Positions 1 through 7,526 of a stretch of DNA of 23,893 nucleotides are shown piece by piece. Source of the stretch: VRUE01 sp035548675 (GTDB taxonomy: Bacteria > Actinomycetota > Thermoleophilia > Solirubrobacterales > 70-9); contig DASZSJ010000002.1 of assembly GCA_035548675.1 (NCBI GenBank), positions 1 to 23,893 on the forward strand, read 5' to 3'. Below the pieces are notes generated by a model. The model was not told where the DNA came from. It did no database searches and worked only from the letters and a program-made list of their open reading frames with translations. The position numbers and the translations under genes are program-made. Each line of letters opens with the position of its first letter. Position 1 is the first letter of the stretch.

Positions 1-545
1 AGCTCGGCGGCGGGCCGGCCGAGCCCGAGCCGGTCCGCCTCGGCGAAGACGGCGGCGGTGCTGAGCCCGCCGCCGCCGGGCAGCAGGACGACGGCGTGCG
101 CGGCCGGCGAGGGCAGGCGCTCGACCTCCTCCCCCGCCCCGCGCACGAGGGCGAGCGCGGGGAGGAGCTGGGAGGGCACGTCGGCGCCGAGCGCGGCGGC
201 GATCTGCTCCAGCTCGGCGACCTCCCCCGCGGCCAGCCGCAGCACCGCGGCCGCGTCGGCGCTGCCGCCGCCGAGGCCGGCCGCGACGGGCGTGCGCTTC
301 TCGATCTCGATCCGCAGCGGCGGCCGCGACCAGCCCGCCTCGCGCAGCGCCGCCAGCGCCCGCGCCGCCAGGTTCTCGCCCTCGACGCCGGGGCAGACGA
401 CCTCGTCGCGCTCCGCCTCGCTCACCTCGATCGGGTCGCCGAGCGCCAGCGGCTCGAACAGCGAGCAGAGCTCGTGCAGGCCGTCCTCGCGGCGGTCCCC
501 CAGGTAGAGGCAGAGATTGAGCTTGGCGGGGGCTTGGATCTGCAT
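1..545 (-). CDS. ispE: 4-diphosphocytidyl-2-C-methyl-D-erythritol kinase (partial, 3' end outside window)
   Basis: Cytosolic GHMP-family kinase of the non-mevalonate isoprenoid pathway; it phosphorylates CDP-methylerythritol with ATP. Translating the minus strand from the ATG at 545 gives 181 residues before the window edge. The N-terminus carries the family signature PAKLNLCLYL (Lys8 is the conserved active-site lysine). The glycine-rich ATP loop TPVAAGLGGGSADAA follows in mid-protein, then a GADVPS segment matching the family's GADVPFF catalytic-aspartate motif. Family members are usually about 280-310 residues, so roughly the last third is missing only because the window ends. It lies 19 nt downstream of rsmA on the same strand and is probably the last gene seen of a tatD-rsmA-ispE transcript. 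The shadow frames on the plus strand are not real. Confidence 0.93.
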   Translation of the reverse strand, partial: MQIQAPAKLNLCLYLGDRREDGLHELCSLFEPLALGDPIEVSEAERDEVVCPGVEGENLAARALAALREAGWSRPPLRIEIEKRTPVAAGLGGGSADAAAVLRLAAGEVAELEQIAAALGADVPSQLLPALALVRGAGEEVERLPSPAAHAVVLLPGGGGLSTAAVFAEADRLGLGRPAAE

Positions 546-564
546 CGTGGGCTTGGCGCGGCGT

Positions 565-1329
565 TCAGGCGCCGGAGCGCAGCTTCGCCGATAGGGCGGC
601 GAAATCGTCGGGCGAGAGCGACTCCGCCCGCGCGTCGGCGGCCAGGCCCAGTCCCTCCAACGCCGCCCGCGCCGGCGCCAGCAAGCCCGGGCTGGAGTGC
701 TCGAGCGAGCGCGCCAGCGCCTTGCGGCGGTGGGCGAAGGCTGCCCGCACCAGCGCTCGCGTCTCGGCATCGGCCGCCGGGCCCGTGCGGCGCAGGGCGA
801 GGATCGCCGACTCGACCCGCGGCCGCGGCCGGAAGACGGCGGGGTCGACGGTGCGCAGCAGCCGCACCTCGCAGGCGAGCTGGGCGAGCACGCTGGGCGC
901 GCCGTAGGTCCTGCTGCCCGGGGCGGCCCGCAGGCGGTCGGCGATCTCCCGCTGCACCATCACGGTCCAGTGCCGCAGCGAGGGCAGCTGCTCGATCGTG
1001 CGCAGGATCAGCGGCGTCGCGACCGCGTAGGGCAGGTTGGCGACCATCGCCGTGGGGGCGGGGTCGAGCCGGGCGAGGTCGATCTCCATCGCGTCCCCCC
1101 AGTGCAGGCTCACCTCGGGCCGCGCCGCGAGCCCCGCCAGGGCAACCTCGAGGCGCCGGTCGATCTCAATGCTGTGCAGGTGGGCGGCGGCCACGGCCAG
1201 GCGCTCGCTCAGCACCCCTTCCCCGGCCCCCACCTCGAGCACGACGTCGTCCTCACGCAGCTCGGCGTCGCGGACGATCGCATCGAGCAGGTTGGGGTCG
1301 GCGAGGAAGTTCTGCCCGAGGCGGACCAC
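565..1329 (-). CDS. rsmA: 16S rRNA (adenine(1518)-N6/adenine(1519)-N6)-dimethyltransferase RsmA/KsgA
   Basis: Dimethylates the two adjacent adenines in the helix 45 loop of 16S rRNA late in 30S assembly, using SAM. Visible landmarks are the N-terminal RLGQNFLADPNLLDAIV, the SAM motif I VLEVGAGEGVLSERL, the acidic end of strand 2 HSIEIDRRL and the catalytic NLPYAVATPL (NxPY) motif. The product is 254 residues, slightly shorter than usual (about 265-290), because it lacks the 10-20 residue basic leader before LGQNFL. The start is a GTG: the in-frame sequence immediately upstream is TAG CCG GTG, the TAG being the stop of tatD, so no earlier start is possible. Translation is therefore probably coupled to tatD. 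ispE follows 19 nt downstream. Confidence 0.96.
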   Translation of the reverse strand: MVRLGQNFLADPNLLDAIVRDAELREDDVVLEVGAGEGVLSERLAVAAAHLHSIEIDRRLEVALAGLAARPEVSLHWGDAMEIDLARLDPAPTAMVANLPYAVATPLILRTIEQLPSLRHWTVMVQREIADRLRAAPGSRTYGAPSVLAQLACEVRLLRTVDPAVFRPRPRVESAILALRRTGPAADAETRALVRAAFAHRRKALARSLEHSSPGLLAPARAALEGLGLAADARAESLSPDDFAALSAKLRSGA

Positions 1330-1332
1330 CGG

Positions 1333-2103
1333 CTACCAGCCGAAGAGCGCGCGGGCGTTGGCCTCGACCGTGCGCTCGAGCTCGGCGTAGGAGACGCCGC
1401 GCACCGCGGCGACCGTCTCCGCGGTGGAGACGACGTGGCGGGGCTCGTTCGGCTTGCCGCGCACCGGTTGCGGCGCCAGGTAGGGCGCGTCGGTCTCGAC
1501 CAGGACGAGCTCGTCGGGCAGCTTCGCGGCCGCCTCGCGCAGCTCGCCGGCGCTGGGAAAGGTGACGATGCCCGAGAAGGAGCAGTACCAGCCGCGCTCG
1601 ATCGCGTCCTCGACCCGCCAGGGCGCGAGAAAGCAGTGCAGGATCACCCTGACTCCGTCGCCGCGCGCGTCGAGGATCGCGAAGACGTCGTCGACGGCGC
1701 CGGTCTCGCCCTCGGGGTCGCGAGCGTGGATGACGATCGGCAAGCCGCGCTCGCGGGCGATCTCGATCTGGGCCTCGAAGGCCCGGTGCTGGTCGGCCCG
1801 GCTCGCGGTCTCGCGGTAGTAGTCGATGCCGGTCTCGCCGATCGCCCGCACCCGCTCGTTCTCGGCGGCGAGGCGGGCGATCTCCTCGGCGCGGGAGTCG
1901 TCGAAGCCGGCCGCCTCGGTCGGGTGACAGCCGACGGTGGCGAAGACGCTCTCGTAGCGCGCCGCGGCGGCCAGCGCCGCCGCGTTGGTCTCGCCGTCGA
2001 GCCCGACGTTGAGCATCCGCTCCACGCCCGCCTCGCGGGCCGCGGCGACGACCTCCCCCTCGGGTCGCTCGCAGAGGAACAGGTGCGTGTGGGAGTCGAT
2101 CAC
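1333..2103 (-). CDS. tatD: TatD-family metal-dependent hydrolase (deoxyribonuclease)
   Basis: TIM-barrel metallohydrolase of the TatD DNase family, linked in other bacteria to 3'-5' exonuclease activity and DNA quality control. The metal-binding motifs appear in order: DSHTHLF (HxH, residues 3-8), VGCHPTEA, IGETGIDYYR (metal-bridging Glu), PIVIHARD, ILHCFL and LVETDAPYLAP (catalytic Asp). With a GTG start at 2103 the protein is 256 residues, the usual family length, and begins directly at the VIDSHTH strand. The frame stays open for about 65 more codons upstream, but that extension is low-quality sequence without family similarity, so I reject it. The gene is first of the tatD-rsmA-ispE group; its TAG stop lies in the same frame as rsmA and one codon before its GTG. 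Confidence 0.93.
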   Translation of the reverse strand: MIDSHTHLFLCERPEGEVVAAAREAGVERMLNVGLDGETNAAALAAAARYESVFATVGCHPTEAAGFDDSRAEEIARLAAENERVRAIGETGIDYYRETASRADQHRAFEAQIEIARERGLPIVIHARDPEGETGAVDDVFAILDARGDGVRVILHCFLAPWRVEDAIERGWYCSFSGIVTFPSAGELREAAAKLPDELVLVETDAPYLAPQPVRGKPNEPRHVVSTAETVAAVRGVSYAELERTVEANARALFGW

Positions 2104-2151
2104 GTCGCTCAGTCTAAGAACGAAGACGACCCGCCGGCAGTGGCTCAGTCT

Positions 2152-2175
2152 GAATCGACCCCAGCCGGTCGATTC
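2152..2175. repeat. 9-bp perfect inverted repeat upstream of tatD
   Basis: GAATCGACC at 2152-2160 and GGTCGATTC at 2167-2175 are perfect reverse complements separated by CCAGCC. The element sits about 50-70 bp upstream of the tatD start, where an operator or a 5'-leader hairpin would be expected. Function is inference only. Confidence 0.6.
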
Positions 2176-2256
2176 GACAGAACGCCGCGGGCAAAGGGCG
2201 ACCGAGCTTGCGAGCGCTGTGGCGCCCGAGCCGCACCTTGGGGAAGCCCGCGCTGC

Positions 2257-2302
2257 CGTGCGATCGATTGACCCACGCATACGGTTGCAAATCGATCGCA
2301 CG
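2257..2302. repeat. 13-bp perfect inverted repeat with 20-nt loop
   Basis: CGTGCGATCGATT at 2257-2269 is perfectly complementary to AATCGATCGCACG at 2290-2302. The loop runs from 2270 to 2289. A 13-bp perfect match at this distance is unlikely by chance. It does not look like a terminator because no T-tract follows on either strand. It could be a protein-binding site or part of a structured transcript leading into tatD. Confidence 0.65.
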
Positions 2303-2411
2303 ACACCCGAGCCGGCGACCCACTTAAGAGCGGGAAGCTCCGAGCGGCACAGCCGAGAACACGATCGCGGAGCTGCTGGTCGATCTCCCTTGCGGGAACT
2401 GAGCCACCACC

Positions 2412-2440
2412 GACCCGCGCGCCGCCGGGGCGCGCGGGTC
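2412..2440 (-). terminator. GC-rich hairpin terminator of the collagen-like gene
   Basis: GACCCGCGCGCC (2412-2423) pairs perfectly with GGCGCGCGGGTC (2429-2440) around a 5-nt loop; nearby CCAC/GTGG can extend the stem with a one-base bulge. It starts 29 nt past the stop of the minus-strand gene ending at 2470. There is no U-tract, which is common for hairpin terminators in GC-rich actinobacteria. Confidence 0.6.
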
Positions 2441-2469
2441 GTGGCTGGGCAGCGGCAGAGGGACGCGGC

Positions 2470-3186
2470 TTACGGCGTCGAGCAGGCGACGCCGATCGGA
2501 TCGGGCAGGGTCGGGATCACGAGCAGGCCGAGCGCTTCAAGCGCCGGGCTCAGGCCGAGGCCGCCGACGACCCCCGCGATCAGGTTGATCTGGTTGGCGA
2601 GGGCTTCGTTCTGTTCGCACAGTTCACCGACCACGGGCACCGACTGCACCGCTTCGGTGAGCGCCCCGTTGGTCAGGCCTTTGACCGCGTCCACCGCGCC
2701 GAGCAGGTCGGTGTTGTCCAAGCCTTCGAGCGTCAACAGGCTGCCGACGAGGTCGCCGTGGGTGACGCCTTCGAGGATGCTTTCCAGGCCGTCGACCTTG
2801 AGGTTGAGCGAGGCGATCTGGGTTTTCAGCCCCGCTTCGGTCGAGCCATCGGTGCCGTTGGTTCCGTTCGAGCCGTTGGCGCCACTGGCAGCGGTCGATC
2901 CGGTTGTGCCGTTGGCACCGGGGGCACCCGGCGTGCCAACCATGCTGGCGGCGCTCCAGGCGACCTTCCGCTCGCCGCGCCGGCAGTGCTTCAGCCGGGC
3001 CGGGACCACCCGCAGGGCTCCCTTCGGCTTGCCCTTGACCCGGTAGCAGGCGTGGATCTTGCCGTCCTTGGCGATGGCGGGGACCGCACTCGCGGTTCCG
3101 ACCAGGCCGAAGAGCAAAATCGCCGCCCCCACGAGGCTAACGATCGGTGTTTTGACATTGACATGAGGTACAGCGATTCCGTTCAT
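2470..3186 (-). CDS. Secreted protein with short collagen-like (G-x-x) segment
   Basis: Hypothetical exported protein of 238 residues from the ATG at 3186. An N-terminal signal peptide is visible (NVKTP, then hydrophobic IVSLVGAAILLFGLVGTASA). After it comes a block I associate with actinobacterial, notably Thermoleophilia, surface proteins: DGKIHACYRVKGKPKGALRVV, then HCRRGERKVAWS, with two cysteines. A short Gly-rich collagen-like run follows (GTPGAPGANG, then SGANGSNGTNGTDG). The C-terminal half is predicted helical, with a heptad-like stretch (LKTQIASLNLKVDGLESILEG) and a hydrophobic end containing two more cysteines. A TTG at 3225 would add 13 residues before the signal peptide; neither start has a good Shine-Dalgarno. 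Function is unknown. It interrupts the usual metG-tatD neighbourhood. Confidence 0.75.
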   Translation of the reverse strand: MNGIAVPHVNVKTPIVSLVGAAILLFGLVGTASAVPAIAKDGKIHACYRVKGKPKGALRVVPARLKHCRRGERKVAWSAASMVGTPGAPGANGTTGSTAASGANGSNGTNGTDGSTEAGLKTQIASLNLKVDGLESILEGVTHGDLVGSLLTLEGLDNTDLLGAVDAVKGLTNGALTEAVQSVPVVGELCEQNEALANQINLIAGVVGGLGLSPALEALGLLVIPTLPDPIGVACSTP

Positions 3187-3330
3187 GGGCGGAATCTCGG
3201 CAGGAAATTCTCCGAGTACAAGCAATCCAATTGTTTGATCGATAGGGTTAGTACCTAAAATTAAGTAGTTAAAGCTGAAATTAATCGGTAGTTAATAAAC
3301 AGACCGTTTCTCGCGTAGGCTTCCGAACCC
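3187..3330. promoter_or_regulatory. AT-rich divergent promoter region
   Basis: Between the divergent collagen-like gene (minus) and the lactate oxidase-like gene (plus), positions 3226-3305 are markedly AT-rich compared with everything around them. Tracts such as TAAAATTAAG and GTTAATAAAC are present, with several TANNNT hexamers on both strands. I cannot fix a single -35/-10 pair, but this is the only plausible place for both promoters. Confidence 0.5.
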
Positions 3331-4491
3331 ATGGCCGAGTTCGCCGACTACTACCGCCAGATCTACGCCCTGGGGCTGGGCGGCGAGACGCCGTCGATAC
3401 CGGTCTCGGTCGCCGAGCTGGAGCGCCGCGCGCGCGAGGCAATGGAGGAGCGCGCCGCCAACTACGTCTTCGCCGGCGCCGGCAGCGAGGACACGATGGA
3501 CGCCAACCGCGCCGCCTTCCAGCGGCGGCGGATCGTGCCGCGCATGCTGCGCGACGTGGCGACTCGCGACCTCTCCACGACGCTGCTCGGCACCGAGATG
3601 CCGGCGCCGCTGCTGCTTGCCCCGATCGGCGTGCAGAAGGTCGTCCACCCCGACGGCGAGCTGGCCAGCGCGCGCGCCGCCGCCGCCCTCGGCCTGCCGC
3701 TGATCGCGAGCACGAACTCCCACTTCACGCTGGAGGAGATCGCCGCGGCCGGCGGCGATTCACCCCGCTGGTTCCAGCTCTACTGGCCCAACGACCGCGA
3801 GCTCGCCGCCAGCTTCGTCAGCCGCGCCGCGGCCGCCGGATACGGCGCGATCGTGCTCACGGTCGACACCTTCGTGCCGGGCTGGAAGCCCCGCGACCTG
3901 CAGCAGGCCTGGCTGCCCTTCCTCAACGGCATGGGCATCGCCAACTACTTCCAAGACCCCGTCTTCCGCGCGGCGCTGGAGAAGACGCCGGAGGAGGACC
4001 CCGGCGCCGCCACCGGCCACTTCCTCGCCGTGCAGGCCAACCCGGCCCTCTCCTGGGAGGACCTCGAGTGGCTGCGCGCGCAGACCGAGCTGCCGATCCT
4101 GATCAAGGGCATCCAGCACCCCGGCGACGCGGTCGAGGCCGCGCGGCGGGGCGTCGACGGCATCGTCGTCTCCAACCACGGTGGCCGCCAGGTCGACGGC
4201 GCGGTCGCCTCGCTCGACGCCCTGCCGCCGATCGTCGAGGCGGCGGGCGAGGACCTGACGGTCCTCTTCGACAGCGGTGTGCGCAGCGGCGGCGACGTGC
4301 TCAAGGCGCGCGCCCTCGGCGCCGAGGGCGTCTGCCTCGGTCGCCCCTACGTCTGGGGCCTCGCGCTCGAGGGCCAGCAGGGCGTCGAGACCGTGCTGCG
4401 GATGGTCCTCGCCGAGCTCGACCTGACGATGGCCCTCTGCGGCTACACCCGCCCCGACCAGCTCGGCCCCGACGCGCTCGCGGCTGGCTAG
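3331..4491 (+). CDS. FMN-dependent alpha-hydroxy-acid oxidase, lactate 2-monooxygenase-like
   Basis: TIM-barrel flavoenzyme of 386 residues (the family is typically 360-400) predicted to oxidise L-lactate or a related 2-hydroxy acid with FMN. Family motifs in order: N-terminal YxF-type ANYVFAGAGSEDT, the FMN-binding APIGVQKVVHPDGE, PRWFQLYWP, LTVDTFVPGWKPRDLQQAWLPFL, ILIKGIQHPGDA and the catalytic-histidine motif SNHGGRQVDGA (His283). It ends with FDSGVRSGGDVLKARALGAEGVCLGRPY, which binds the FMN phosphate. The PRDL-x(3)-LPFL segment is the feature I associate with lactate 2-monooxygenase (lactate to acetate plus CO2) rather than with LldD dehydrogenase; this subfamily choice is inference. 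The ATG at 3331 follows an AT-rich promoter region, and the stop overlaps the convergent metG stop. Confidence 0.88.
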   Translation: MAEFADYYRQIYALGLGGETPSIPVSVAELERRAREAMEERAANYVFAGAGSEDTMDANRAAFQRRRIVPRMLRDVATRDLSTTLLGTEMPAPLLLAPIGVQKVVHPDGELASARAAAALGLPLIASTNSHFTLEEIAAAGGDSPRWFQLYWPNDRELAASFVSRAAAAGYGAIVLTVDTFVPGWKPRDLQQAWLPFLNGMGIANYFQDPVFRAALEKTPEEDPGAATGHFLAVQANPALSWEDLEWLRAQTELPILIKGIQHPGDAVEAARRGVDGIVVSNHGGRQVDGAVASLDALPPIVEAAGEDLTVLFDSGVRSGGDVLKARALGAEGVCLGRPYVWGLALEGQQGVETVLRMVLAELDLTMALCGYTRPDQLGPDALAAG

Positions 4492-6002
4492 GCGGGTGAC
4501 TCGATCTTGGGGAAGAGCGGCGGGACGCGCTCGACACCCTGGCCGCCGGGGCGCGAGCCCAGCTCCGCCAGCTGGCGCGATTCCTCACCCAGCGCCGTGA
4601 GCAGGCGCTCGCTGGTCTGCGGCAGGTAGGGGGCCAGCAGCAGGGTCGTCACCCGCAGGCCCTCGACCAGGTTGTAGAGGACCTCGTCGAGGCGCTCGGG
4701 GTCGGCCTCGTCCTTCGCCAGCTCCCAGGGCCGGGTCTCCTCGACGTAGCGGTTTAGCCGCCGCACCAGCTTCCAGGCCTCCTCCAGCGCCTGCGTCAGC
4801 TCGGCCCGGTCGAGCAGCTCGCTGAAGCGCTCTGCCGCGCCTTCGAAGTCCTCGGCGAGCACGGCGTCGACCGCCGCCGCCGGCACGGTGCCGGCGCGGT
4901 AGCGATCGACCATCGCCAGCACGCGGCTGGCGAGGTTGCCGAAGTCGTTGGCCAGCTCGGTCTCGTAGCGGGCCTCGAAGCCGGCGGTCGAGATCGAGCC
5001 GTCCTGGCCGAAGCTGACCTCGCGGAAGCAGTAGAAGCGCAGCGCGTCGGCGCCGAAGCGCTCGATCACCTCGAAGGGGTCGAGCACGTTGCCGAGGCTC
5101 TTCGACATCTTCTTCTCGCCCATCAGCAGGTAGCCGTGGATCGTCATCCGCCGCGGCGGCTCCAGATCGGCGGCCCAGAGCAGCGCCGGCCAGATCACCG
5201 CGTGGAACTTGAGGATGTCCTTGGCCAGCACGTGCAGGGTGGCGGGCCAGTAGCGCTCGGTCAGGTCCTCGCCCTCGCGGGCGAAGCTGAGCGCGGTGAC
5301 GTAGTTGAGCAGCGCGTCGAACCAGACGTACATGCGCTGCTCGGGGTCCCAGGGCAGCTCCATCCCCCACTTCAGCTTCGGCCGCGAGAGCGAGACGTCC
5401 TCGAGACCCTGCTTGATGAAGGAGACGGCCTCGTTGCGGCGGAACTCGGGGACGACGAAGTCCGGCTGCGCCTCGTACAGCCCTTCGAGCTGGGCCTGGA
5501 AGGCGGAGAGGCGGAAGAACCAGTTCTCCTCGCTCACCCGCTCCAGCGGGATCTCGTGGATCGGGCAGGTCTGACCGGGGCCGAGCTCGCGCTCGGTCTT
5601 GAAGTCGGCGCAACGCGGGCAGTACCAGCCCTCGTAGGTGCCCTTGGTCACCCAGCCGTTGTCGTAGACCCGCTGCATGATCTCGGCGACCTTGGCCTTG
5701 TGGCGCGGGTCGGAGGTGCGGATGAAGAAGTCGTTGGTGGCGTCGATGATCGGCAGCAGCTGGCGGAACTTCTCCGCGTTGCGGTCGGCCAGCTCCTGCG
5801 GCGAGACCCCCGCCCGCTCCGCCGCCAGCTCGATCGGCTCGCCGTGCTCGTCGGTGCCGGTGAGGAAGAAGACGTCGGCGCCGCGCTGGCGCATGTGGCG
5901 GGCCAGCACGTCCGCCGCCAGGGTCGAGTACGCGTGGCCGAGATGCGGCTCGGCATTGACGTAGTAGATCGGGGTGGTGACGTAGTAGCTGCCGGAACTC
6001 AT
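4488..6002 (-). CDS. metG: Methionyl-tRNA synthetase
   Basis: Class I aminoacyl-tRNA synthetase charging tRNA-Met. The Rossmann signature is PHLGHAYS (HIGH motif, residues 19-26), followed by FLTGTDEHGEPI and the knuckle GWYCPRCADF ... CPIHEIP. This knuckle shows a single CxxC plus a C-x-x-H pair, suggesting one metal site. KKMSKSLGN lies at residues 297-305, and the anticodon-binding helical domain contains NRYVEETRPWELAK. At 504 residues it ends after the anticodon domain and has no C-terminal EMAP-II-like tRNA-binding domain, as in many shorter bacterial MetRS. It lies 46 nt downstream of the methyltransferase gene on the same strand. Its TAG stop shares CTAG with the opposing oxidase gene. 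Confidence 0.97.
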   Translation of the reverse strand: MSSGSYYVTTPIYYVNAEPHLGHAYSTLAADVLARHMRQRGADVFFLTGTDEHGEPIELAAERAGVSPQELADRNAEKFRQLLPIIDATNDFFIRTSDPRHKAKVAEIMQRVYDNGWVTKGTYEGWYCPRCADFKTERELGPGQTCPIHEIPLERVSEENWFFRLSAFQAQLEGLYEAQPDFVVPEFRRNEAVSFIKQGLEDVSLSRPKLKWGMELPWDPEQRMYVWFDALLNYVTALSFAREGEDLTERYWPATLHVLAKDILKFHAVIWPALLWAADLEPPRRMTIHGYLLMGEKKMSKSLGNVLDPFEVIERFGADALRFYCFREVSFGQDGSISTAGFEARYETELANDFGNLASRVLAMVDRYRAGTVPAAAVDAVLAEDFEGAAERFSELLDRAELTQALEEAWKLVRRLNRYVEETRPWELAKDEADPERLDEVLYNLVEGLRVTTLLLAPYLPQTSERLLTALGEESRQLAELGSRPGGQGVERVPPLFPKIESPA

Positions 6003-6048
6003 TGGCTTCGAGACGCTACAAGGTGAGCGCGACCGTCGTTTGCAGCGG

Positions 6049-6699
6049 CTACCCCGGCTTGACGCCGATCAGCAGCGCCATCTCCAGCCACTTCCAGTAG
6101 CAATCGGCGTCCTCGAAGCCGATCTCGCGCAGCCACCCGACCTGGGTGCCGACGTCGAGCAGGCGGTCGGAGGGGTCGGCCTCCTCGATCGGCACGTCGA
6201 TCGCGGCGAAGAAGGCGCGGTGCGCCCGCTCGCTCGGCGAGGCGACGTGCTCGAAGTTGGCGAAGACGCCACCGGGCTCGAGCAGGTCGAAGACCTCGGC
6301 GTAGAGCGAGCGCTTGCGCTCGTGCTCGAGGTGGTGGATGGCGAAGGAGGAGACGGCCGCGTCGAAGCGGCCCAGCTCCGGCAGCGGTCGCGAGAGGTCG
6401 TGCTCGCGCAGCTCGACGCGCTCCTCGCCGGCGAAGCGCCGGCGCGCCCGCGAGAGCATCAGCGCGGAGAAGTCGAGGCCGACCGCGCCCAGCTCGGGGC
6501 GGCCCTCCCGCAGGGCGCCGATCAGGCGACCGTCCCCGGTGCCGAGGTCGAGCACCCGCCGCACCTCGCGCGGGATGTGCTCGAGCAGCACGCCCTCCCC
6601 CTCGAGCCGGTGCGGGAACTCGTCGGCGCGGCTGAGGTAGCTGCGCACGTTCTCCTCGTCCTCGGTCCACTCCTCCCCGGTCCCGCGCACCTCGGTCAT
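6049..6699 (-). CDS. Class I SAM-dependent methyltransferase, substrate unknown
   Basis: 216-residue Rossmann-fold methyltransferase. Motif I is VLDLGTGDGRLIGAL (about residues 49-63), the acidic residue after strand 2 lies in AVGLDFSALML, and motif IV is FDAAVSSFAIHHLEHERK, followed by LLEPGGVFANFEHV. This layout matches small-molecule Methyltransf_11/25 enzymes; nothing in the sequence fixes the substrate. The ATG at 6699 shares a base with the rsmI stop (TGATG), so translation is probably coupled. metG begins 46 nt downstream. The late tryptophan-rich stretch DADCYWKWLEMALLIG may help bind substrate. Confidence 0.85.
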   Translation of the reverse strand: MTEVRGTGEEWTEDEENVRSYLSRADEFPHRLEGEGVLLEHIPREVRRVLDLGTGDGRLIGALREGRPELGAVGLDFSALMLSRARRRFAGEERVELREHDLSRPLPELGRFDAAVSSFAIHHLEHERKRSLYAEVFDLLEPGGVFANFEHVASPSERAHRAFFAAIDVPIEEADPSDRLLDVGTQVGWLREIGFEDADCYWKWLEMALLIGVKPG

Positions 6700-7526
6700 C
6701 AGCGCCGCGGCTCGCGCCCGGTCAGCGCCCGGTAGAGGTCGTTGGCACGGGTGCCGGTGAGCGCGGCGACAACGCTGGCGGCGGCGCGGGGGCGGGCGCC
6801 GGATTGGACCAGGTGGCGCAGGGCGTCGACGGCGAAGCCGACGTCGCGGTCGTGCTCCTCGGCGGCGGCCGGTGCGATCACGAGCACGATCTCGCCCTTG
6901 ACGTCGCCGCGGAAGCGCCGCGCCAGTTCGGCCAGCGAGCCCCGCGCCACTTCCTCGTGCATCTTCGTCATCTCGCGGCAGACCGCGGCGGGACGGTCGG
7001 GGGCGATCGCCGCCAGCGCCGCCAGCGAATCGCCGACCCGGCGCGGGCTCTCGAAGGCAATTACGGTCTCGGCCGCGCGCAGCACCCGCTCCATCTCACC
7101 GGAGCGCTTGGGCAGGAAGCCCTCGAAGCGCCAGCGGTCGGTCGGCAGGCCCGAGGCGACGAGCGCCACGGGGACGACCGAGGGCCCGGGCAGCACGGTG
7201 ATGTCGAGCGCCCGCTCGATGCAGCGGCGGATCAGCTTGTAGCCGGGGTCGGAGATCGCCGGCATGCCGGCGTCGGAGACGAGGACGACGATGTCGCCGC
7301 GCTCGATCCGCTGCGCCAGCTCGGTCGCCCGCGGGCCTTCGTTGCCCTCGTGGTTGGAGACGAGCGGCGGCGCCGGCCGGATGCCGAGCTTGTCGAGCAG
7401 GCTGCCGGTGCGGCGGGTGTCCTCGCAGGCGATCCAGTCGGCGCCGACCAGCGCTTCGCGCATCCGCGGCGTGACGTCGTCGAGGTTTCCGATCGGGGTC
7501 GGGCAGACGATCAGCTCGCCCGGCAT
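6699..7526 (-). CDS. rsmI: 16S rRNA (cytidine(1402)-2'-O)-methyltransferase RsmI
   Basis: Tetrapyrrole-methylase-fold enzyme that 2'-O-methylates C1402 of 16S rRNA in the decoding centre. The 275-residue product shows PTPIGNLDDVTPR, ACEDTRRTGSLL, LVSDAGMPAISDPGYKLI, LPGPSVVPVALVASGLP and FEGFLPKRSGE in the family's order, then KGEIVLVIAP. The C-terminal helical tail (ALRHLVQSGARPRAAASVVAAL) is the usual RsmI_HTH extension. The ATG at 7526 overlaps the ROK stop as TGATG, and its own TGA overlaps the next ATG in the same way. The frame stays open far upstream through a shadow of the ROK and LCP genes, which should be ignored. It modifies the same decoding region as RsmA, encoded about 5 kb away. 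Confidence 0.96.
   Translation of the reverse strand: MPGELIVCPTPIGNLDDVTPRMREALVGADWIACEDTRRTGSLLDKLGIRPAPPLVSNHEGNEGPRATELAQRIERGDIVVLVSDAGMPAISDPGYKLIRRCIERALDITVLPGPSVVPVALVASGLPTDRWRFEGFLPKRSGEMERVLRAAETVIAFESPRRVGDSLAALAAIAPDRPAAVCREMTKMHEEVARGSLAELARRFRGDVKGEIVLVIAPAAAEEHDRDVGFAVDALRHLVQSGARPRAAASVVAALTGTRANDLYRALTGREPRR

Larger units (their letters stand above)
2104..2469. other. Structured intergenic region upstream of tatD, no credible gene
   Basis: This 366-bp gap lies between the stop of the secreted collagen-like gene and the start of tatD, both on the minus strand. I see no ORF with family similarity and no tRNA. It is rich in inverted repeats: a 9-bp repeat at 2152-2175, a 13-bp repeat at 2257-2302, AGCTCCG/CGGAGCT at 2336-2374 and a strong GC hairpin at 2412-2440. 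The 9-mer GCTCAGTCT occurs twice in direct orientation (2107-2115 and 2143-2151), immediately upstream of tatD. It probably contains the tatD promoter and the terminator of the upstream gene. Confidence 0.6.

Noticed and set aside
96..1565. Long plus-strand frame over ispE, rsmA and tatD
   Set aside because: Arg/Gly/Ala-rich translation with no family similarity; it is the shadow of three well-supported minus-strand genes in GC-rich DNA.
697..2271. 524-codon plus-strand frame opposite rsmA and tatD
   Set aside because: Antisense shadow; its translation has no domain pattern while the minus strand shows all RsmA and TatD motifs.
2104..2469. tRNA or cobalamin-type riboswitch in the region upstream of tatD
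   Set aside because: No T-loop GGTTCGA-type signature or acceptor pairing, and only an isolated GCCACTG-like string without the other riboswitch boxes.
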